Below are positions 37,169 to 48,677 of a stretch of DNA of 64,000 nucleotides, piece by piece. The DNA is from Muricea muricata (lineage: Eukaryota > Cnidaria > Anthozoa > Malacalcyonacea > Plexauridae): positions 2,700,858 through 2,764,857 of the forward strand of contig OY979724.1 of assembly GCA_963855995.1 (NCBI GenBank), in the 5' to 3' direction. Made by a program: the position numbers and the translations under genes. Below the pieces are notes generated by a model. The model ran no database searches, was not told the DNA's origin, and saw only the letters and a program-made list of their open reading frames with translations. Numbering within the stretch: the first letter of the stretch is position 1; every line of letters begins with the position of its first letter.

Positions 37169-37408
37169 GAGGCGACAAATCGCAGCAACCAAGGCCGTAG
37201 GAAGATGAAAAAAGTTAGGGGTCTTCGAGCGCTAAAAGCACAAGTGCTGCTAGCGAGTTCGGGGACTCGCCCCCCCCCCCCCTCCCAGAATTTTTTATCT
37301 ATTTTTAGCACGCTCAAACATGTTTTTCTGCACTTTTGAGGTTAGTTTTACCATAATCATGGACCATGAAATTTGTTGCTGCCACTTGTTGTTGCGATTT
37401 GTCGCCTC
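37169..37408. mobile_element. MITE with GAGGCGACAAATCGC ends
   Basis: 240 bp. GAGGCGACAAATCGCAGCAA at the left, TTGTTGCGATTTGTCGCCTC at the right. The interior has a long C-run near 37269-37283. A related, more eroded element occupies the same place in duplication copy 2 (about 41810-41925), so it predates the duplication. Confidence 0.7.
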
Positions 37409-37696
37409 GTGTTTTGCCACCTTATATGGCTGATGGCTACACCTAGTATACGAGCATCTTTGGTATACCATATATAGACATAATGGTAAATCTCCGAACC
37501 TACCGTATATGGGCTCGAAACGCTAAGATTGAATTGGCGCGATAGTACAAAACGACAGCCGACAGGGTAGCTATTTTCAGTATGGCTGGATGAGCTACCT
37601 GGTTAAGTCGAGTTTTACTGCTACTGCAGCGTTTATTTTCGAATAGTTCTTTCAAACGTGAGGTTCCTGTGTAAGTAATGTTCAACGTTAAATCAT

Positions 37697-38126
37697 AGTC
37701 AATCCAGATATGGTCTGGAAACCCGGCGAACTTCAAAGCGTTTATAATGAGCTATCATTTTATGTTGAGCTGGCTTCACCGTGCACAAATCTTTTGAAAT
37801 TTTGCTTATTAATATTTCAATAGTACGGTTGAATAGTACGGACGTACAGACGTACAATAGTACGGACGGTACCAGTAAGACATTGCTAGCACATCTTATT
37901 AAGATAACCAAAAATCAATGTCTGAGTGAGTTGCCAAGCACTCTGTCCAGAGTCCTAGTAGGATTGCATTTTTTAGAATTTAATTTAAATTAAAGACTTT
38001 CATAGTACATCTGTTAAACAAGATTCTTTTGTCATAATACCACCAACATATAGCTGTTTTATTTTGCAAAGATAGAACAAAGACGCTGGCCGAGTCTCCA
38101 GACCATATCTAGATTGACTTTGGCTA
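37697..38126. mobile_element. TIR element filling a site empty in copy 2
   Basis: TCAATCCAGATATGGTCTGG near the left end is answered by CCAGACCATATCTAGATTGA near the right end. Copy 2 of the duplication reads GTTCAACGTTAAACTTTCTT without it, so TAA/TAAA is the apparent target duplication. Its inner part (37884-37975) matches 48041-48150 (GACATTGCTAGCACATCTTA; CTCTGTCCAGAGTCCTAGTA), a dispersed repeat. Confidence 0.8.
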
Positions 38127-38237
38127 AACTTTCTTAATCACCTGTCTTGGTTGTAACTACCTATAGACTGATTTAACGAAAGTTTCGATTGAAAGGTTAA
38201 TCGAAAGGAGTGATATTTTAAAATCTTTTGATTTCTC

Positions 38238-39156
38238 CGGCAATAAAGGTTCGAAGGTGGAAATTTGTAGAGGTTCTCATGAAAATACTGCGCAAATGGA
38301 TCGATGCACAGTGAATCACGGACGATTTGGATTAACGAATTCTTCATTTGTGTCAATCATGAGGAGGCGTTTGTTATTCGTGATGACTGTGAAAATCTGC
38401 GATATGTTCACCTCATCGCACAGTCTCGTCGATTACTTGGAAAGGATATCGTTTCTTACAAATACAATACAAAAAACCACTGCATCTTCATTTGGATAAG
38501 GTGAAACAGGCTATCAATGGAGGCACTGAGAGGATCGGGAAATCACGAAGAAGAACATCACCACCTTCATTTTTAACGTTCAATTAATGATGACGAAAAA
38601 GTGCTAATTTATACTAAATGTCACTATTTTGTAAGCTCCTTTAACTCAAAATCGACTTGAAAATTCGCATTATTTATAAAAAAGCTTATTCCCGTGGAAT
38701 GTGAAATTGAAATTTTCCCAACCTTGTACTTTTAACTGATACATTTAGAAATTCTTAAATTTTCATTCATAAAGCAAAAGTCTGAGTTGAAGCTTGTTAG
38801 GCCTGTAGCAAATACATGCTAAATACCGAAAACATAAACTTATTAATAATTACAAGTAAAAAATATACAATCTAAAACCTATCTAAAACTTTTAATGTAC
38901 TCTTGTAATTTAGATGTTTGGAGATCGAGTGTTTCCAATGTTCCCAACTTTCCCAGATATGTTAAAGTACCTTGGCCATGTATGTGGTATGTTAAGATAA
39001 TATTTTGCCTTTTTTTCTCATTTCAGCCTTGAAGCTTTGAAACATTGAAGCTTTTTACACGACGGAATTGGTGTTTGAAAGAAATTGTTCTTATCGCATC
39101 GTTCATAACAAGTAGGTAGGCATAATATAGGAAAACGTGTATATATATATATATAT
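38238..39156. other. intergenic with a doubtful coding relic
   Basis: At 38304-38504 a short frame (DDCENLRYVHLIAQSRRLLG) looks protein-like but has no domain I recognise and an uncertain start. It may be an exon or transposon relic. The remaining sequence is AT-rich and unassigned. Confidence 0.3.
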
Positions 39157-39172
39157 TTTTTCGAAATTTGTC

Positions 39173-39216
39173 TACCACTTGAAGATTCCCTCTGGATGAA
39201 ACAGACTGTAGTGGTA
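39173..39216 (+). ncRNA. hammerhead ribozyme relic (C3 changed to U)
   Basis: Same architecture as 2008-2051: stem I TACCAC/GTGGTA, stem II TCC/GGA, GAAA, stem III ACA/TGT, A17. The core, however, reads TTGAAGA (39179-39185) instead of CTGAAGA. C3 is an invariant catalytic-core base, so this copy is probably inactive. Confidence 0.65.
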
Positions 39217-39238
39217 AGTTTTTGAGGTATTTTGCACG

Positions 39239-39242
<4 letters not shown>

Positions 39243-39317
<75 letters not shown>
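39243..39317. repeat. (TA)n microsatellite, first tract
   Basis: About 75 bases of alternating TA at the centre of the palindrome between the plus and minus hammerhead copies. Confidence 0.95.
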
Positions 39318-39319
<2 letters not shown>

Positions 39320-39340
39320 GTGCAAAATACCTCAAAAACT

Positions 39341-39384
39341 TACCACTACAGTCTGTTTCATCCAAAGGGAATCTTCAGGTGGTA
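39341..39384 (-). ncRNA. type I hammerhead ribozyme (intact core)
   Basis: Read on the minus strand: TACCAC, CTGAAGA, T-TCC-CTTT-GGA-T, GAAA, CA-GAC-TGT with A15.1, A17, GTGGTA. Every conserved core base is present, the stem II loop is CTTT, and the U-U at 10.1/11.1 is as in the other copies. It faces the plus copy across the first TA tract. Confidence 0.73.
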
Positions 39385-39526
39385 GACAAATTTCGAAAAT
39401 GTGCGAGCTTCTTTTATGCTCAAGGAGGAAACGTGGGCGCGTGGGTGGTTTTTGCACAATTATACGTTTCGCTCTGTCTTTATGTCATTGAGCACTCTTT
39501 TGTATTTCGCTAACCAAAACTAGCAC

Positions 39527-39647
<121 letters not shown>

Positions 39648-39669
39648 GGGCAAAAATACCTCAAAAACT

Positions 39670-39713
39670 TACCACTACAGTCTGTTTCATCCAAAGGGAA
39701 TCTTCAGGTGGTA
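39670..39713 (-). ncRNA. type I hammerhead ribozyme (intact core)
   Basis: Second minus-strand copy, identical in all paired and core positions to 39341-39384. The 3' half unit is partly repeated immediately afterwards (39714-39736). Orientation is the same as the preceding copy, 329 bases apart, so these two are direct repeats separated by TA. Confidence 0.73.
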
Positions 39714-39732
39714 GTAAAGGGAATCTTCAGGT

Positions 39733-39875
<143 letters not shown>

Positions 39876-39909
39876 GGCAAACGTAAACATAGCAAACGCC
39901 GATCTATAC

Positions 39910-40190
39910 TTTAATATGGCTTAATTTAAATACAGCTCACTAAAAGTAAAGAAAAGGTAGATCTACATTACATCACATCGTCGAGAATGATTTTGCTACG
40001 ATAGCTACGACCAAATGGAAACTGGCTTTATGCTTGTGTCGCTAGTAGTCAGATGACCAGGTGTAATGTTCGAGCAACAGTATATTCTGTTGTTTTGTTG
40101 TGTGTGCCATAGGGAAAGTCCTTTGCATCATTACGTGTGGCAAGTGATATGTGAATCATACACAGCACATGCAAGCCAGTTAGTCCCAAA
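39910..40190. repeat. local duplication, unit 1
   Basis: TTTAATATGGCTTAATTTAA through GCAAGCCAGTTAGTCCC is repeated, with indels, at 40891-41158. Shared landmarks are ATCACATCGTCGAGAATGAT and ACTGGCTTTATGCTTGTGTC. No gene. Confidence 0.8.
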
Positions 40191-40890
40191 GGCAAAACAA
40201 CGAAGCCACCAGACAAGAAGCTTTCTTCTTAATATAAACATGGGAGTCAAAGACCAAGATGAGTAAAGATAGAGAGAAAACTTTTATCGTCATGCCCATA
40301 GATACATGCTTTTTACTGGTGCCATGCATAGAGTCTTAGATGAACTGACATGTAGTTAACAATTAATTATTATCGTAAACTGTAATACTAATAGTCATAC
40401 CTGATACACAGCCTGTACTCAGCCTTTACACAGCGTGCTTCCATCTAACTATCACTATCATCTACAGCAGTAGACGATACGCGAGTGCTTTGGAAGTGGT
40501 CCGACGTTTAGTAGACGCGCTATAAAATCCCCCGAAACAGCACACTTTATAATATTTTGTGAAATGTATAACGTTAACTACGCGCAATGCCTGTCGTATC
40601 ATACGGCTTGCATATAGAATACCACTATCTTCGCAACAATGTGGAATTACCACAATAACCAGGGCAAACTTGAATGATTTCCAAAAGATACAATTGAACC
40701 AGAACGGCACGGGTTGATGATTTCTTTGTGCAATAATCAAATTGTGATGATCTCATTCCTGAAATATTTTATCCACGTGTTGCTCTGAATATACGCCAGA
40801 GTCATTTAATATGCGTCTGGACGCGTCATGCAAAGTATAATAATATGGACAATGAGAATGGTAAAACTTCATTTCAACATGTTACCGAAA

Positions 40891-41158
40891 TTTAATATGG
40901 CTTAATTTAAATACAGCTCACTAAAGAAAACGTAGAGCTACATGCACTATATCAGTAATATCACATCGTCGAGAATGATTTTGCGACGATAGTCAATAGT
41001 TACGACCAAATGGAGACTGGCTTTATGCTTGTGTCGCTAGTGATCGGAGGACCAGGTGTATTATTGTGTGCGCCATAGAGAAAACCTTTTGCATATGTTA
41101 AATGTGGCAAAAAGTGATATGTAAATCATGCACAGCACATGCAGGCCAGTTAGGTCCC
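40891..41158. repeat. local duplication, unit 2
   Basis: Second copy of 39910-40190; diverged by substitutions and small gaps (for example AGTCAATAGTTACGACC against AGCTACGACC). It ends exactly where the ACAAGTTG element begins. Confidence 0.8.
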
Positions 41159-41604
41159 ATACACACGTAAAAACGCACAAGTTTCTACAGACCTGCAAAC
41201 AAGTTGTAACAAGTCTGTTCACAAGTTGTTGACAAAATGTATTCACACTGCTTGTTCCGAATTTGTTGGAACAAGTTTGGAACAAGCTGTTGACAAATCG
41301 TAACAAGCTTGATGGGACTATCAGGCCTGTTACAAGATTGTTCCAACAAGACTGATACAGCATGATATAACAATATTGTTACAGCCTTGTGTTGTCAATC
41401 TTGTAACAAAGTTGCTACAACAGGATTGTATCAGAGTTGTTAGAACAACCTTGTAACAAGTCTGATATTTTCGTCAAGCTTGTTACAAGTTGTCAACAAG
41501 TTTGGAACAACTTGTTGACAACTTGGTACAAGCAGTGCGAACATATCTTGTTGACGGCTTGTCTGCAGACTTGTTACAAGTTGTGAGATTTTTACGTGTG
41601 TATG
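41159..41604. mobile_element. foldback element built of ACAAGTTG-type repeats
   Basis: 446 bp. CATACACACGTAAAAA at the left, TTTTTACGTGTGTATG at the right. The interior is almost entirely degenerate copies of CTTGTTACAAGTTGT and its complement, giving many alternative hairpins. Frames through it are low complexity. Non-autonomous; family unassigned. Confidence 0.8.
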
Positions 41605-42645
41605 CGTCTGGACGCATAAGGTATAATAATATGGAAGATGTTAATGGTAAAACTTTATTTCAAAATGTTGCCGAATTCAACTGATTCATAAATTTGAAGT
41701 CGAATGTTATTTAAAATTTACAAATAAAAAACAAAAGTTACACACACTATACATAGGTCATAGTCGTCTGTTTTACGTAATATATACGTCTAAAAGCCAG
41801 AACACTGGAGGCGACAAATCGCAGCAACACATGCATTGCTGCAACACGTCACGGCAACAAATTTCATCGTCTGAACAGGAGAATTTTATTAAAAATTTTG
41901 TTGCAGCAACATTTCGCGAAGTGCCTACCATATATGGGCCCCAAAACCATAAAAGCGAATTGGCGCAATAGTATAAATTTAATAACAGCCGACAGGGTAA
42001 CTATTTTCAATATTGGATATTTGGATACCAGCTTTGGTTGAATGAACTACCCTGGTCAAGTCGAGTTTTACTTCTACTGCAACGTTTATTTTCGAATAGT
42101 TCTTTCAAACGTGAGGTTCCAGTGTAAGTACTAGTAATGTTCAACGTTAAACTTTCTTAATCACCTGTCTTGGTTATAACTACCTATGAATTGATGTGAG
42201 CTTTACTTCTATAGCAGAGCCGATTGGACCGCACATGCTTGGTGTGAAAAAGTAGACGATTGTAACAGGCATTTGTCAACTGACTCATGTAGTGATATTT
42301 TAAAGTCTTTTGATTTCTTATAACGACTTACTTTCTCTTTCCAAATAATCGATGTGCGATAAGTCCTTCGAGTCTAGCCAGATGATAAAACTCTTGATAT
42401 TTTGTTGCTGAGTTTTTGATTTGGAAAGATAGAAACTGCAGAAATGCATTTTATTTTGTCTTAATTTATATTTCGAATGATACCTGTTAATTGTGTCTAT
42501 ATTTTTCTCAAACATCAATTGACAATTGTTATGACCATAAAAACGGGGAAATCCCGCGTGGCCGGTACGTCATCATGTTTATAACTTGGGTGTAGTCTTT
42601 AACATATAAAAACAGGTTTTTATATCGTACATTCGCTTACCTCCG

Positions 42646-42670
42646 GTGCCATACGTCTCTTGTATGGCAC
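42646..42670. repeat. 9-bp perfect hairpin
   Basis: GTGCCATAC (42646-42654), seven-base loop, GTATGGCAC (42662-42670). It is isolated, about 400 bases before the start of TRAF gene 3. Function unknown. Confidence 0.5.
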
Positions 42671-43045
42671 AAGACGAGTTGCTGCGAATGTCAATGTGAA
42701 TAACCTGCAATCTCAATTATATTGTCATATTTTTTATCATACAATGTTTAGTTAGTTGAGTTGAGTTGCATGCTTCGCTCGGGTACCTATTGAGGAAGGT
42801 GCACACTAAATACGGCGCTCAAGCAAATACTGAATGCAAAACTAAAACTGATTGCTGCTCTTCTGCACGCGAGCACGTAGGGCTTTTTATCATTTGTTAA
42901 GGTATTTATCGTGTTACTTTGTTCAGTGCAGCTCGTGCAAGCAGGAAATACTGCAACCCAGCCTGCTTATTTGGCGGTTTTATCTCCCTTCAACTTTAAT
43001 GATATGGTCAACGATATGGACTAATCTTATTGAGCTCTTGTTCAC
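42671..43045. other. upstream flank of TRAF gene 3
   Basis: No coding sequence. It ends with TTGTTCACAG (AG at 43046-43047), a 3' splice site 22 bases before the ATG, matching the arrangement in genes 1 and 2. Confidence 0.5.
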
Positions 43046-43069
43046 AGGGGATATTTATATTTTGCAATC

Positions 43070-46000
43070 ATGCCTGGAACAAGGATCACTGATGAAGATC
43101 GCAAGAAAATCGATAGAAAATTCATCTGCACCATCTGTAATTTGCTCTTGTGTATGCCAATGCAGACCCACTGCGGACACTTGATGTGTTTTGCTTGCCT
43201 CCAAGCCCTTCTCGAGTAAGTTAAATTTACATATTGCTTCATACTTTGCCTTCATACGCTATCCGCTAGGCTGCTTTATCACGGCTGGTCCACGCTATAT
43301 TTACCAACATCGGTACTCTAGCACCTCAGTATTAATTTAATGATGCATGTGGTCATGTATGAAACCTGCAAGCCGGACAGAGTAGTACAGCATGTAAACG
43401 TAATTTAAAGCTAAATTAAAAATTTAATCAAGATTTTCATATAACTAGTTAAACAGTAACACTGAACTGTGCTCGTATAAAGCTCGATTATCCATTTCTG
43501 CATTTTGCTGTGCTGATTAACTGCTTTATAAGCTATGCTAATTTCTAATACACACCAATGCATGTGTACATTGTGGTCATTATTGACCGATTTTCTGCTC
43601 ATATTTCTGCTAAGAAAGATTGGTGGCAAATAATCTACCATAAATTTTACGATCTTTGTACCAGATATTCTATCCATGCTAGTCCCCACTCTAGAAAAAG
43701 CCTCTGAACAGCTGTCTTTCTCCAATAATGACATAATGATTATAACCGCCCGCCCGCGCGGGTGTTTACGCTCTAGTTACGCCTCTGATCTTGCTCCATC
43801 GCAAATACTCTAAAAATATTTATTATTATCCAGGAGTTCTAACCCAAGATGCCCTGAAGACGGGACAGAACTGAAAAAAGAACAGGTGAGTGGATCTAGT
43901 TTCCATATTTATGCTGGAAATGTGATTGTGGCGAACGAAATACACAAATATGTGACAAAGGTCGCATATAATGTAAGTTAAGTTGCAACCACTGACCTAT
44001 TTGGCATAGTATATTAGCATAGCCCAGTGGTTGCTTTTACCAATACGTCAGTGGGCTATTTTTCTTAATGTAATTTTAGGCGTTCCCTGACGTTTTCACG
44101 AAACGTGAGCTTAAAGGGATTTGTTTACACTGTCCTAACCCTGGCTGTCCTTGGCATGGCACCTACGAACAGCTAGAGGTGAGTTGATTTCACTGGGGAT
44201 CATTTGTTTCAAGGATCTCTCGCTAGGATCTTGTTTTCGAGACTGAAATATAATGTAGTAATCGCCACCATCGTGTTAAATCTTATTTACTCTTAGCAGG
44301 TAGCTACATTGGAACAAAACATTCTATACAATAATTTCTCTCATATTCAGGGACATTCACATGCCTGTGAACATGCTCAGATAAAGTGTACCAATCCCAA
44401 TTGCAAGATGAGTTTCAAACGTTCTCGTTTGGCCGAACATTTGAAAAACCAATGTGAATATCGGAACGTTAAATGTGACTATTGTGGAAAAGATGTTACA
44501 TTTGCCTCGATGAAGGTAAGTGAAGAAAACATATACTGCTTAAAGACAACACAGCTGGTGACTTGTACATGTATCACGGAGCTGTAGATTTGACTTGGAA
44601 AACGAGTAGACTGGGAATTTTCAAATACCCGTCATCTTCTTCTTGCTTTGAGTAGAGATTTAATTTGGCTTTTGATTTGGAAGAGAAGAGTAAAGACCAC
44701 ACGTTACATATTCAGCTACTATATGTACAGTGAGCAACCAGAGTTGGTGAACTTGAAAAAGGATTGTTACGTGTCTGAAATGACGGTCAAACCTTCGTTC
44801 TGCAACCGATGAAACTGACAAACTTGCCGTTCGTTAATGCGAAAGAAATATATGGTACTCAATGTTGTGCTTCTCTTTTGTTCAGGAACACGTTGAAACG
44901 AGCTGCGAAGGAGCCCCAGTCACTTGCAAATACTGCAGAGAAAATGTACTGAGACGAGACATTGAACGACATGAGAGACTCGCGTGCGAGGAGGTTTCAG
45001 GATCATGTGATTTCCAGGCTGTTGGTTGCAGTCATGATAAGGCATGTATATAAGATCTGAGTATATATGGCTCAATGGCTGGTACCTATAGCTCGCTTTC
45101 TACAATGTTGTCATATTTTATTGTCGTTGCAGTCTTTTTTAGTGTTTTTTGTGCTAACTTCGCCAATGTGGTTAAGTCGGATAATTCGCTTTACATAGAT
45201 GCGCAAAATAATCATGTCCATTTGCTCCACACCCTCCAATAAATTCTTATTTCATTTTTGATACGACTTGTAGACCTTGAAAGGAAGGGAACTGCGCCAA
45301 CATATGTTCGATAGCTCAATAGATCATGTTCGTATGCTGCTCCAATATATTCTCACCTTTGTTTCGCAATTGAGGGATTACATCCCACGCCCGGAATTTA
45401 CGAGAATCACGCAGAAGATTAGCGACGAAGTTACCGAGGTTCGTTCTGGGTTGGCTGAGAAATTTGTCATGGTTGTCGGGAAGTTGACTGGCTTGGAAAG
45501 ACGGATTGAAAATTTGGAGACAAATGGGGGAAGTGATTCAAGAGCAAGAAATGAAGTACATGAACTGAAAGCAAAAGTGAGAGATCTTACTGTTGAAAGT
45601 GGCAATCTGCGTGAACGGAATATGAGCTTAGAGCGGGAAATGAGGGGTAAGATGTCCATTATCGATTGTTTAAGAAGCAGAATGGATCAAATCGATGGGT
45701 CTGTTGCCCTAAACACAGTCAAAATTGCTGACATGGAGTCTCAAAGAGCCCCCCGTGCACAACAAACGATCCATAGCTATAACGGTACTCTACTGTGGAA
45801 GATTGATGGTTACCAGAGAAAACGTCAAGATGCAATCAATGGAGTGAGAACGGGTATTTATAGTCAGCCTTTCTATACATCTCCGTCTGGATGCAAAATG
45901 TGTGCGAAGATCTTCCTTAACGGAGATGGTATTGGGAAAGGTACTCACTTGTCGCTGTTTATTGTCGTATTGAGAGGTGGGTTGATTGGTCGTTTAAAAC

Positions 46001-46540
46001 ATTGCAATCTTTACAGTCGCGGCAATAGAAACGTTCCTAAAATAATTAACCATTTCATTGCCTCAAGTTGAGAAATTCCTCTGGTCAATTCCTCAAAATT
46101 TTGAAAATTCTCAAATGACCAATCAAAATTTACCAGGGCTGAATTATACTTCTGAGATTTAATTTTTTCTTTTTTTGTCCGGTGACGCTAAACTGCCGAT
46201 GCCACGTCTCCTGAAGTATTATACTGATTCGACTAAATTTGCATGTAAAAATTTGTAATTTCCAATATCTGACCAGTATCTGACTCTCCCAATAGGCGAA
46301 TACGATGAATCTCAACAGTGGCCATTTCGGAAGAAGATCACAATGATGCTCTTGGATCAACGCAACGGAGATCACATGATTGATGCATTTCACCCCGATC
46401 CTCAGAGTTCATCTTTTCAACGCCCGCGTGCGGACACAAATATACAATCAGGTTCTTCGAGGTTTATGCCTCTTGATAGCTTGAGTAACCGCCAGTATAT
46501 CAAAGACGACGTTATGTTCGTCAAGATTATTGTGGACTGA
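43070..46540 (+). CDS. TRAF-family adaptor/E3 ligase, tandem copy 3 (split MATH exon)
   Basis: 521-aa TRAF paralogue. Exons: 43070-43215, 43834-43885, 44080-44178, 44351-44515, 44886-45041, 45274-45976, 46296-46540. RING C3HC3D is as in gene 1 (exon 1 nearly identical), with zinc fingers in exons 3-5, coiled coil about 210-370 and MATH 371-521. Two oddities. The donor after exon 5 is AAG-GCATGT, a GC-AG intron, the only choice that keeps frame. The MATH exon is interrupted at G441 by a phase-1 intron (AGAG-GTGGGT ... CCAATAG-GC); 703 plus 245 equals exactly the 948 bases of gene 1 exon 6. Serine triplet QSSSF is kept; NIASGSP is NIQSGSS. The coiled coil is close to gene 1 while MATH is the most divergent of the three. 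Confidence 0.92.
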
Positions 46541-46681
46541 TACCTGTCATTAATTCTGCCATTCTGGTTCATAAACGTTCACGCTCAAAGGGACTGTATA
46601 TTCTGTCAAATTAAAAAGCACTTGTTATACAACTATTTACTATAATATTTTTGGATTTTGTCTCTATTTGCGTTCGTAGGC

Positions 46682-47079
46682 CTAGTTTATACGTCGGATT
46701 TATGTCGAGTCAAATTTAATCCTAATAGATGTGTCTAAAAGACATCGTAAATTCGACAAGTATTCATACGTCAAACGTGCGACGGATGTAAAACATAAAA
46801 TTAAGCACCTTCGATCATGAGCTTATATAAAGTACTGCTAGATCGTGTCCAATATGGTATTTTTCCAAAACGAAAATTGACAAAAGTTTGACCGAAGTCT
46901 ATCGTATGAATACATCCCAGTGTTGTGACGCATATAATCCATGATGGTATCATAAATTTGAGTTGAATTTAACTCAGGTTTGACAATGTATATATACGTC
47001 GCTCATGTGATAAGTTTATGACAGATTTTCAGAAAATATAAAAATTTGACTCGACATAAATCCGACGTAAAACTAAGCT
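46682..47079. mobile_element. TIR MITE just downstream of TRAF gene 3
   Basis: About 398 bp. TACGTCGGATTTATGTCGAG and CTCGACATAAATCCGACGTA are exact complements; the arms continue to AAATTT. The interior contains further CGTATGAATAC-type short inverted pieces. Non-coding. Confidence 0.85.
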
Positions 47080-47124
47080 TTAAACAACTATTTATTATGT
47101 TAATTAGTGTATTCATAAATATGA

Positions 47125-47163
47125 ATGGCGATTCCCCTTTTGTCTAAAAGGGGAATCGCCATT
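47125..47163. repeat. perfect hairpin, about 18-bp stem
   Basis: AATGGCGATTCCCCTTTT followed by GTCT and the complementary AAAAGGGGAATCGCCATT. The perfect stem suggests either a very young palindrome or a functional terminator/hairpin; no gene reads into it closely. Confidence 0.7.
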
Positions 47164-47627
47164 AACTTTTAAGTATGGGATAGACAATGATGCCGTGTAT
47201 CCAGTGGAATATAGACTCCCGAGAAAAAGTTAGACGAACATGATCACACCCACGAAAAATAAGGACAGTTAGCGAAGAATCAGTATTGTTCTCTTTGTTT
47301 TTTAAGATTTGAATAATTTTAGGTTTTAAAGTTTGATCACAGTATAGGGTATAAACAGTAGGGCCACTCAGCAGTGCAACATGTCCCCCTATTTTTATGC
47401 AATTGACTGGCCAGAATAATGGTGGAACGGCCAGTTCAGCGTTCCTATTGGCCAGAAAAGGCAATTGACTGGCCAGAACCTGCATAATGAACATGCGTAA
47501 TGACATGCGTAATGAGACATGCGTGGAGACACAAACTTCAAAGGTTCCGACTCGAGTGGCCTTTCTGTTTATTTCTATTCTGTGGTTTGATGATAGAACA
47601 ATGTTGTGCATTGCGGCACTCAAGCGA

Positions 47628-47735
47628 ATGGAAGGGCTGTCTCAGCTAGAGAAACTTGAAGTCGCTGTTGCGACACAAGATGTTTTGCGATCTGAATTAC
47701 TAAATATTGAGAAGTATTTGACAATTCGTTTTGAG
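47628..47735 (+). CDS. possible first coding exon, unknown protein
   Basis: ATG to GAG followed by GTATAA, 36 codons (MEGLSQLEKLEVAVATQDVL at the start), helical and acidic, coding-like codon use. The in-frame sequence stays open upstream to about 47487. No domain is recognised. It could belong with the coiled-coil fragment at 48230-48538, which lies on the same strand 0.5 kb further on, as pieces of one transposon-encoded gene. Weak evidence. Confidence 0.2.
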
Positions 47736-48040
47736 GTATAAAAATTTTACGTTGTGTGAATGGTTATGTGTAACATAACATTTCTTTAAATTGCTTTAAA
47801 TTACGTGTATAAATTGTAAATTATTGTGTGCTTATATGTGTATGTTTTGCAAATTTGAGATAGGAACAGTTTTTGTGTGTTTCTAATATGGTGGCTTTTA
47901 TTTAAAAAGTTATTTTCATGGTTTTGAAATCTAACAAGACGCCGGGGGTAGGTTAGTCGGGGGTAGGTTATATTCACTTATTTCTGTTCTGCCCAACTAA
48001 TTCCTTTTTAAATCAATTATTAGGGTACCTTCCAAGGCAT

Positions 48041-48150
48041 TTTAAGACATTGCTAGCACATCTTATGTAATCACTAAGATAACCAAAAATCAATGTCTGA
48101 GTGACCTGCCAGGCACTCTGTCCAGAGTCCTAGTAGGATTGCATTTTTTA
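48041..48150. repeat. dispersed repeat shared with 37884-37975
   Basis: GACATTGCTAGCACATCTTA, ACCAAAAATCAATGTCTGAG and CTCTGTCCAGAGTCCTAGTA occur in the same order and spacing in both places. It lies directly before the coiled-coil coding fragment, so it may be part of the same mobile element. Confidence 0.75.
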
Positions 48151-48229
48151 CATTTGAACAGAAACGCCATTGTTCGTCATAGTGTGCCAAAAGCCGTTCA
48201 AGTAGAAGAGCCTTACTTTAAAGTGACAC

Positions 48230-48538
48230 TTGCATGTTCCTTGTGACATGCTTGTTGAAGATGACACGTCAAAAGAACTGTGTGAAACTTGTTCAAGTGC
48301 CTTCAACATAATAAAGAGAACAACAAGGAAGATAAGTAAAGCATCTGAAACCTCAGTGAAACCTAAAGCTGCATTAGCCTCATGCGCACCCGACAAATTA
48401 AGAGCCACAGTAAAGTTCACCCGAATGCAGGTGAAAGACCTGGAGGGCCGCTTAAAAGAGTTGCAGCTAAAGATCAAACATATTGATTTAAACAATAGTG
48501 CAAAGTTTGTGCTTCGAAATTTTTCAATATTCTTGTAA
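48230..48538 (+). pseudogene. coiled-coil coding relic, possibly transposon-derived
   Basis: Open frame of about 102 codons without an in-frame ATG at its start. Cys-rich start (CETC after VPCDMLVEDD), Lys-rich middle, then KLRATVKFTRMQVKDLEGRL and following residues form a heptad-like helix. The CxxC block followed by a helix beginning with a PDKLR-like phrase is reminiscent of proteins of THAP/P-element-type transposons, but this is only a resemblance. A TGA precedes the frame, and a second upstream frame (SVPKAVQVEEPYFKVTLACS) suggests a frameshift. Probably a relic. Confidence 0.35.
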
Positions 48539-48677
48539 TTTCTGCAGCTGCCATATAGACGGATTGCTTTTGATTGTTGTTCACCTGCATGCAGCAATGC
48601 AGGTATTCATAAATGCCATTCAAGACAGTCCACCGGCTAGATTCTGAGAAAAAATATTTCAAACAAGCTACATATGT

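Larger units (their letters stand above)
36815..38237. repeat. segmental duplication, copy 1
   Basis: Diverged direct duplicate of 40433-42319. Shared blocks in the same order: GTGGTCCGACGTTTAGT, AACGTTAACTACGCGCAATG, GTCGTCTGTTTTACGTAATA, ATTTTCGAATAGTTCTTTCA, CTTTCTTAATCACCTGTCTT and GATATTTTAAA.TCTTTTGA. Copy 1 contains insertions at 37169-37408 and 37697-38126. No coding sequence recognised. Confidence 0.8.
40433..42319. repeat. segmental duplication, copy 2
   Basis: Partner of 36815-38237. Homology runs from about 40433 to 40647 and resumes at 41683. The roughly 1 kb between (local duplication unit 2 plus the 41159-41604 element) is absent from copy 1. Confidence 0.8.

Noticed and set aside
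43087-43116. CTGATGA followed by GAAA in TRAF exon 1 of copy 3, hammerhead-like
   Set aside because: The bases between cannot form stem II, and no stem I or III pairing exists; it is coding sequence.
45046-45051. GT at 45046 as the donor of TRAF copy 3 intron 5
   Set aside because: It would add four bases to exon 5 and shift the frame of the conserved coiled-coil exon; the GC donor at 45042 keeps it.
47162-47623. 153-codon minus-strand frame
   Set aside because: No domain; it overlaps repeated CTGGCCAGAA words and a better plus-strand frame, and is likely chance.
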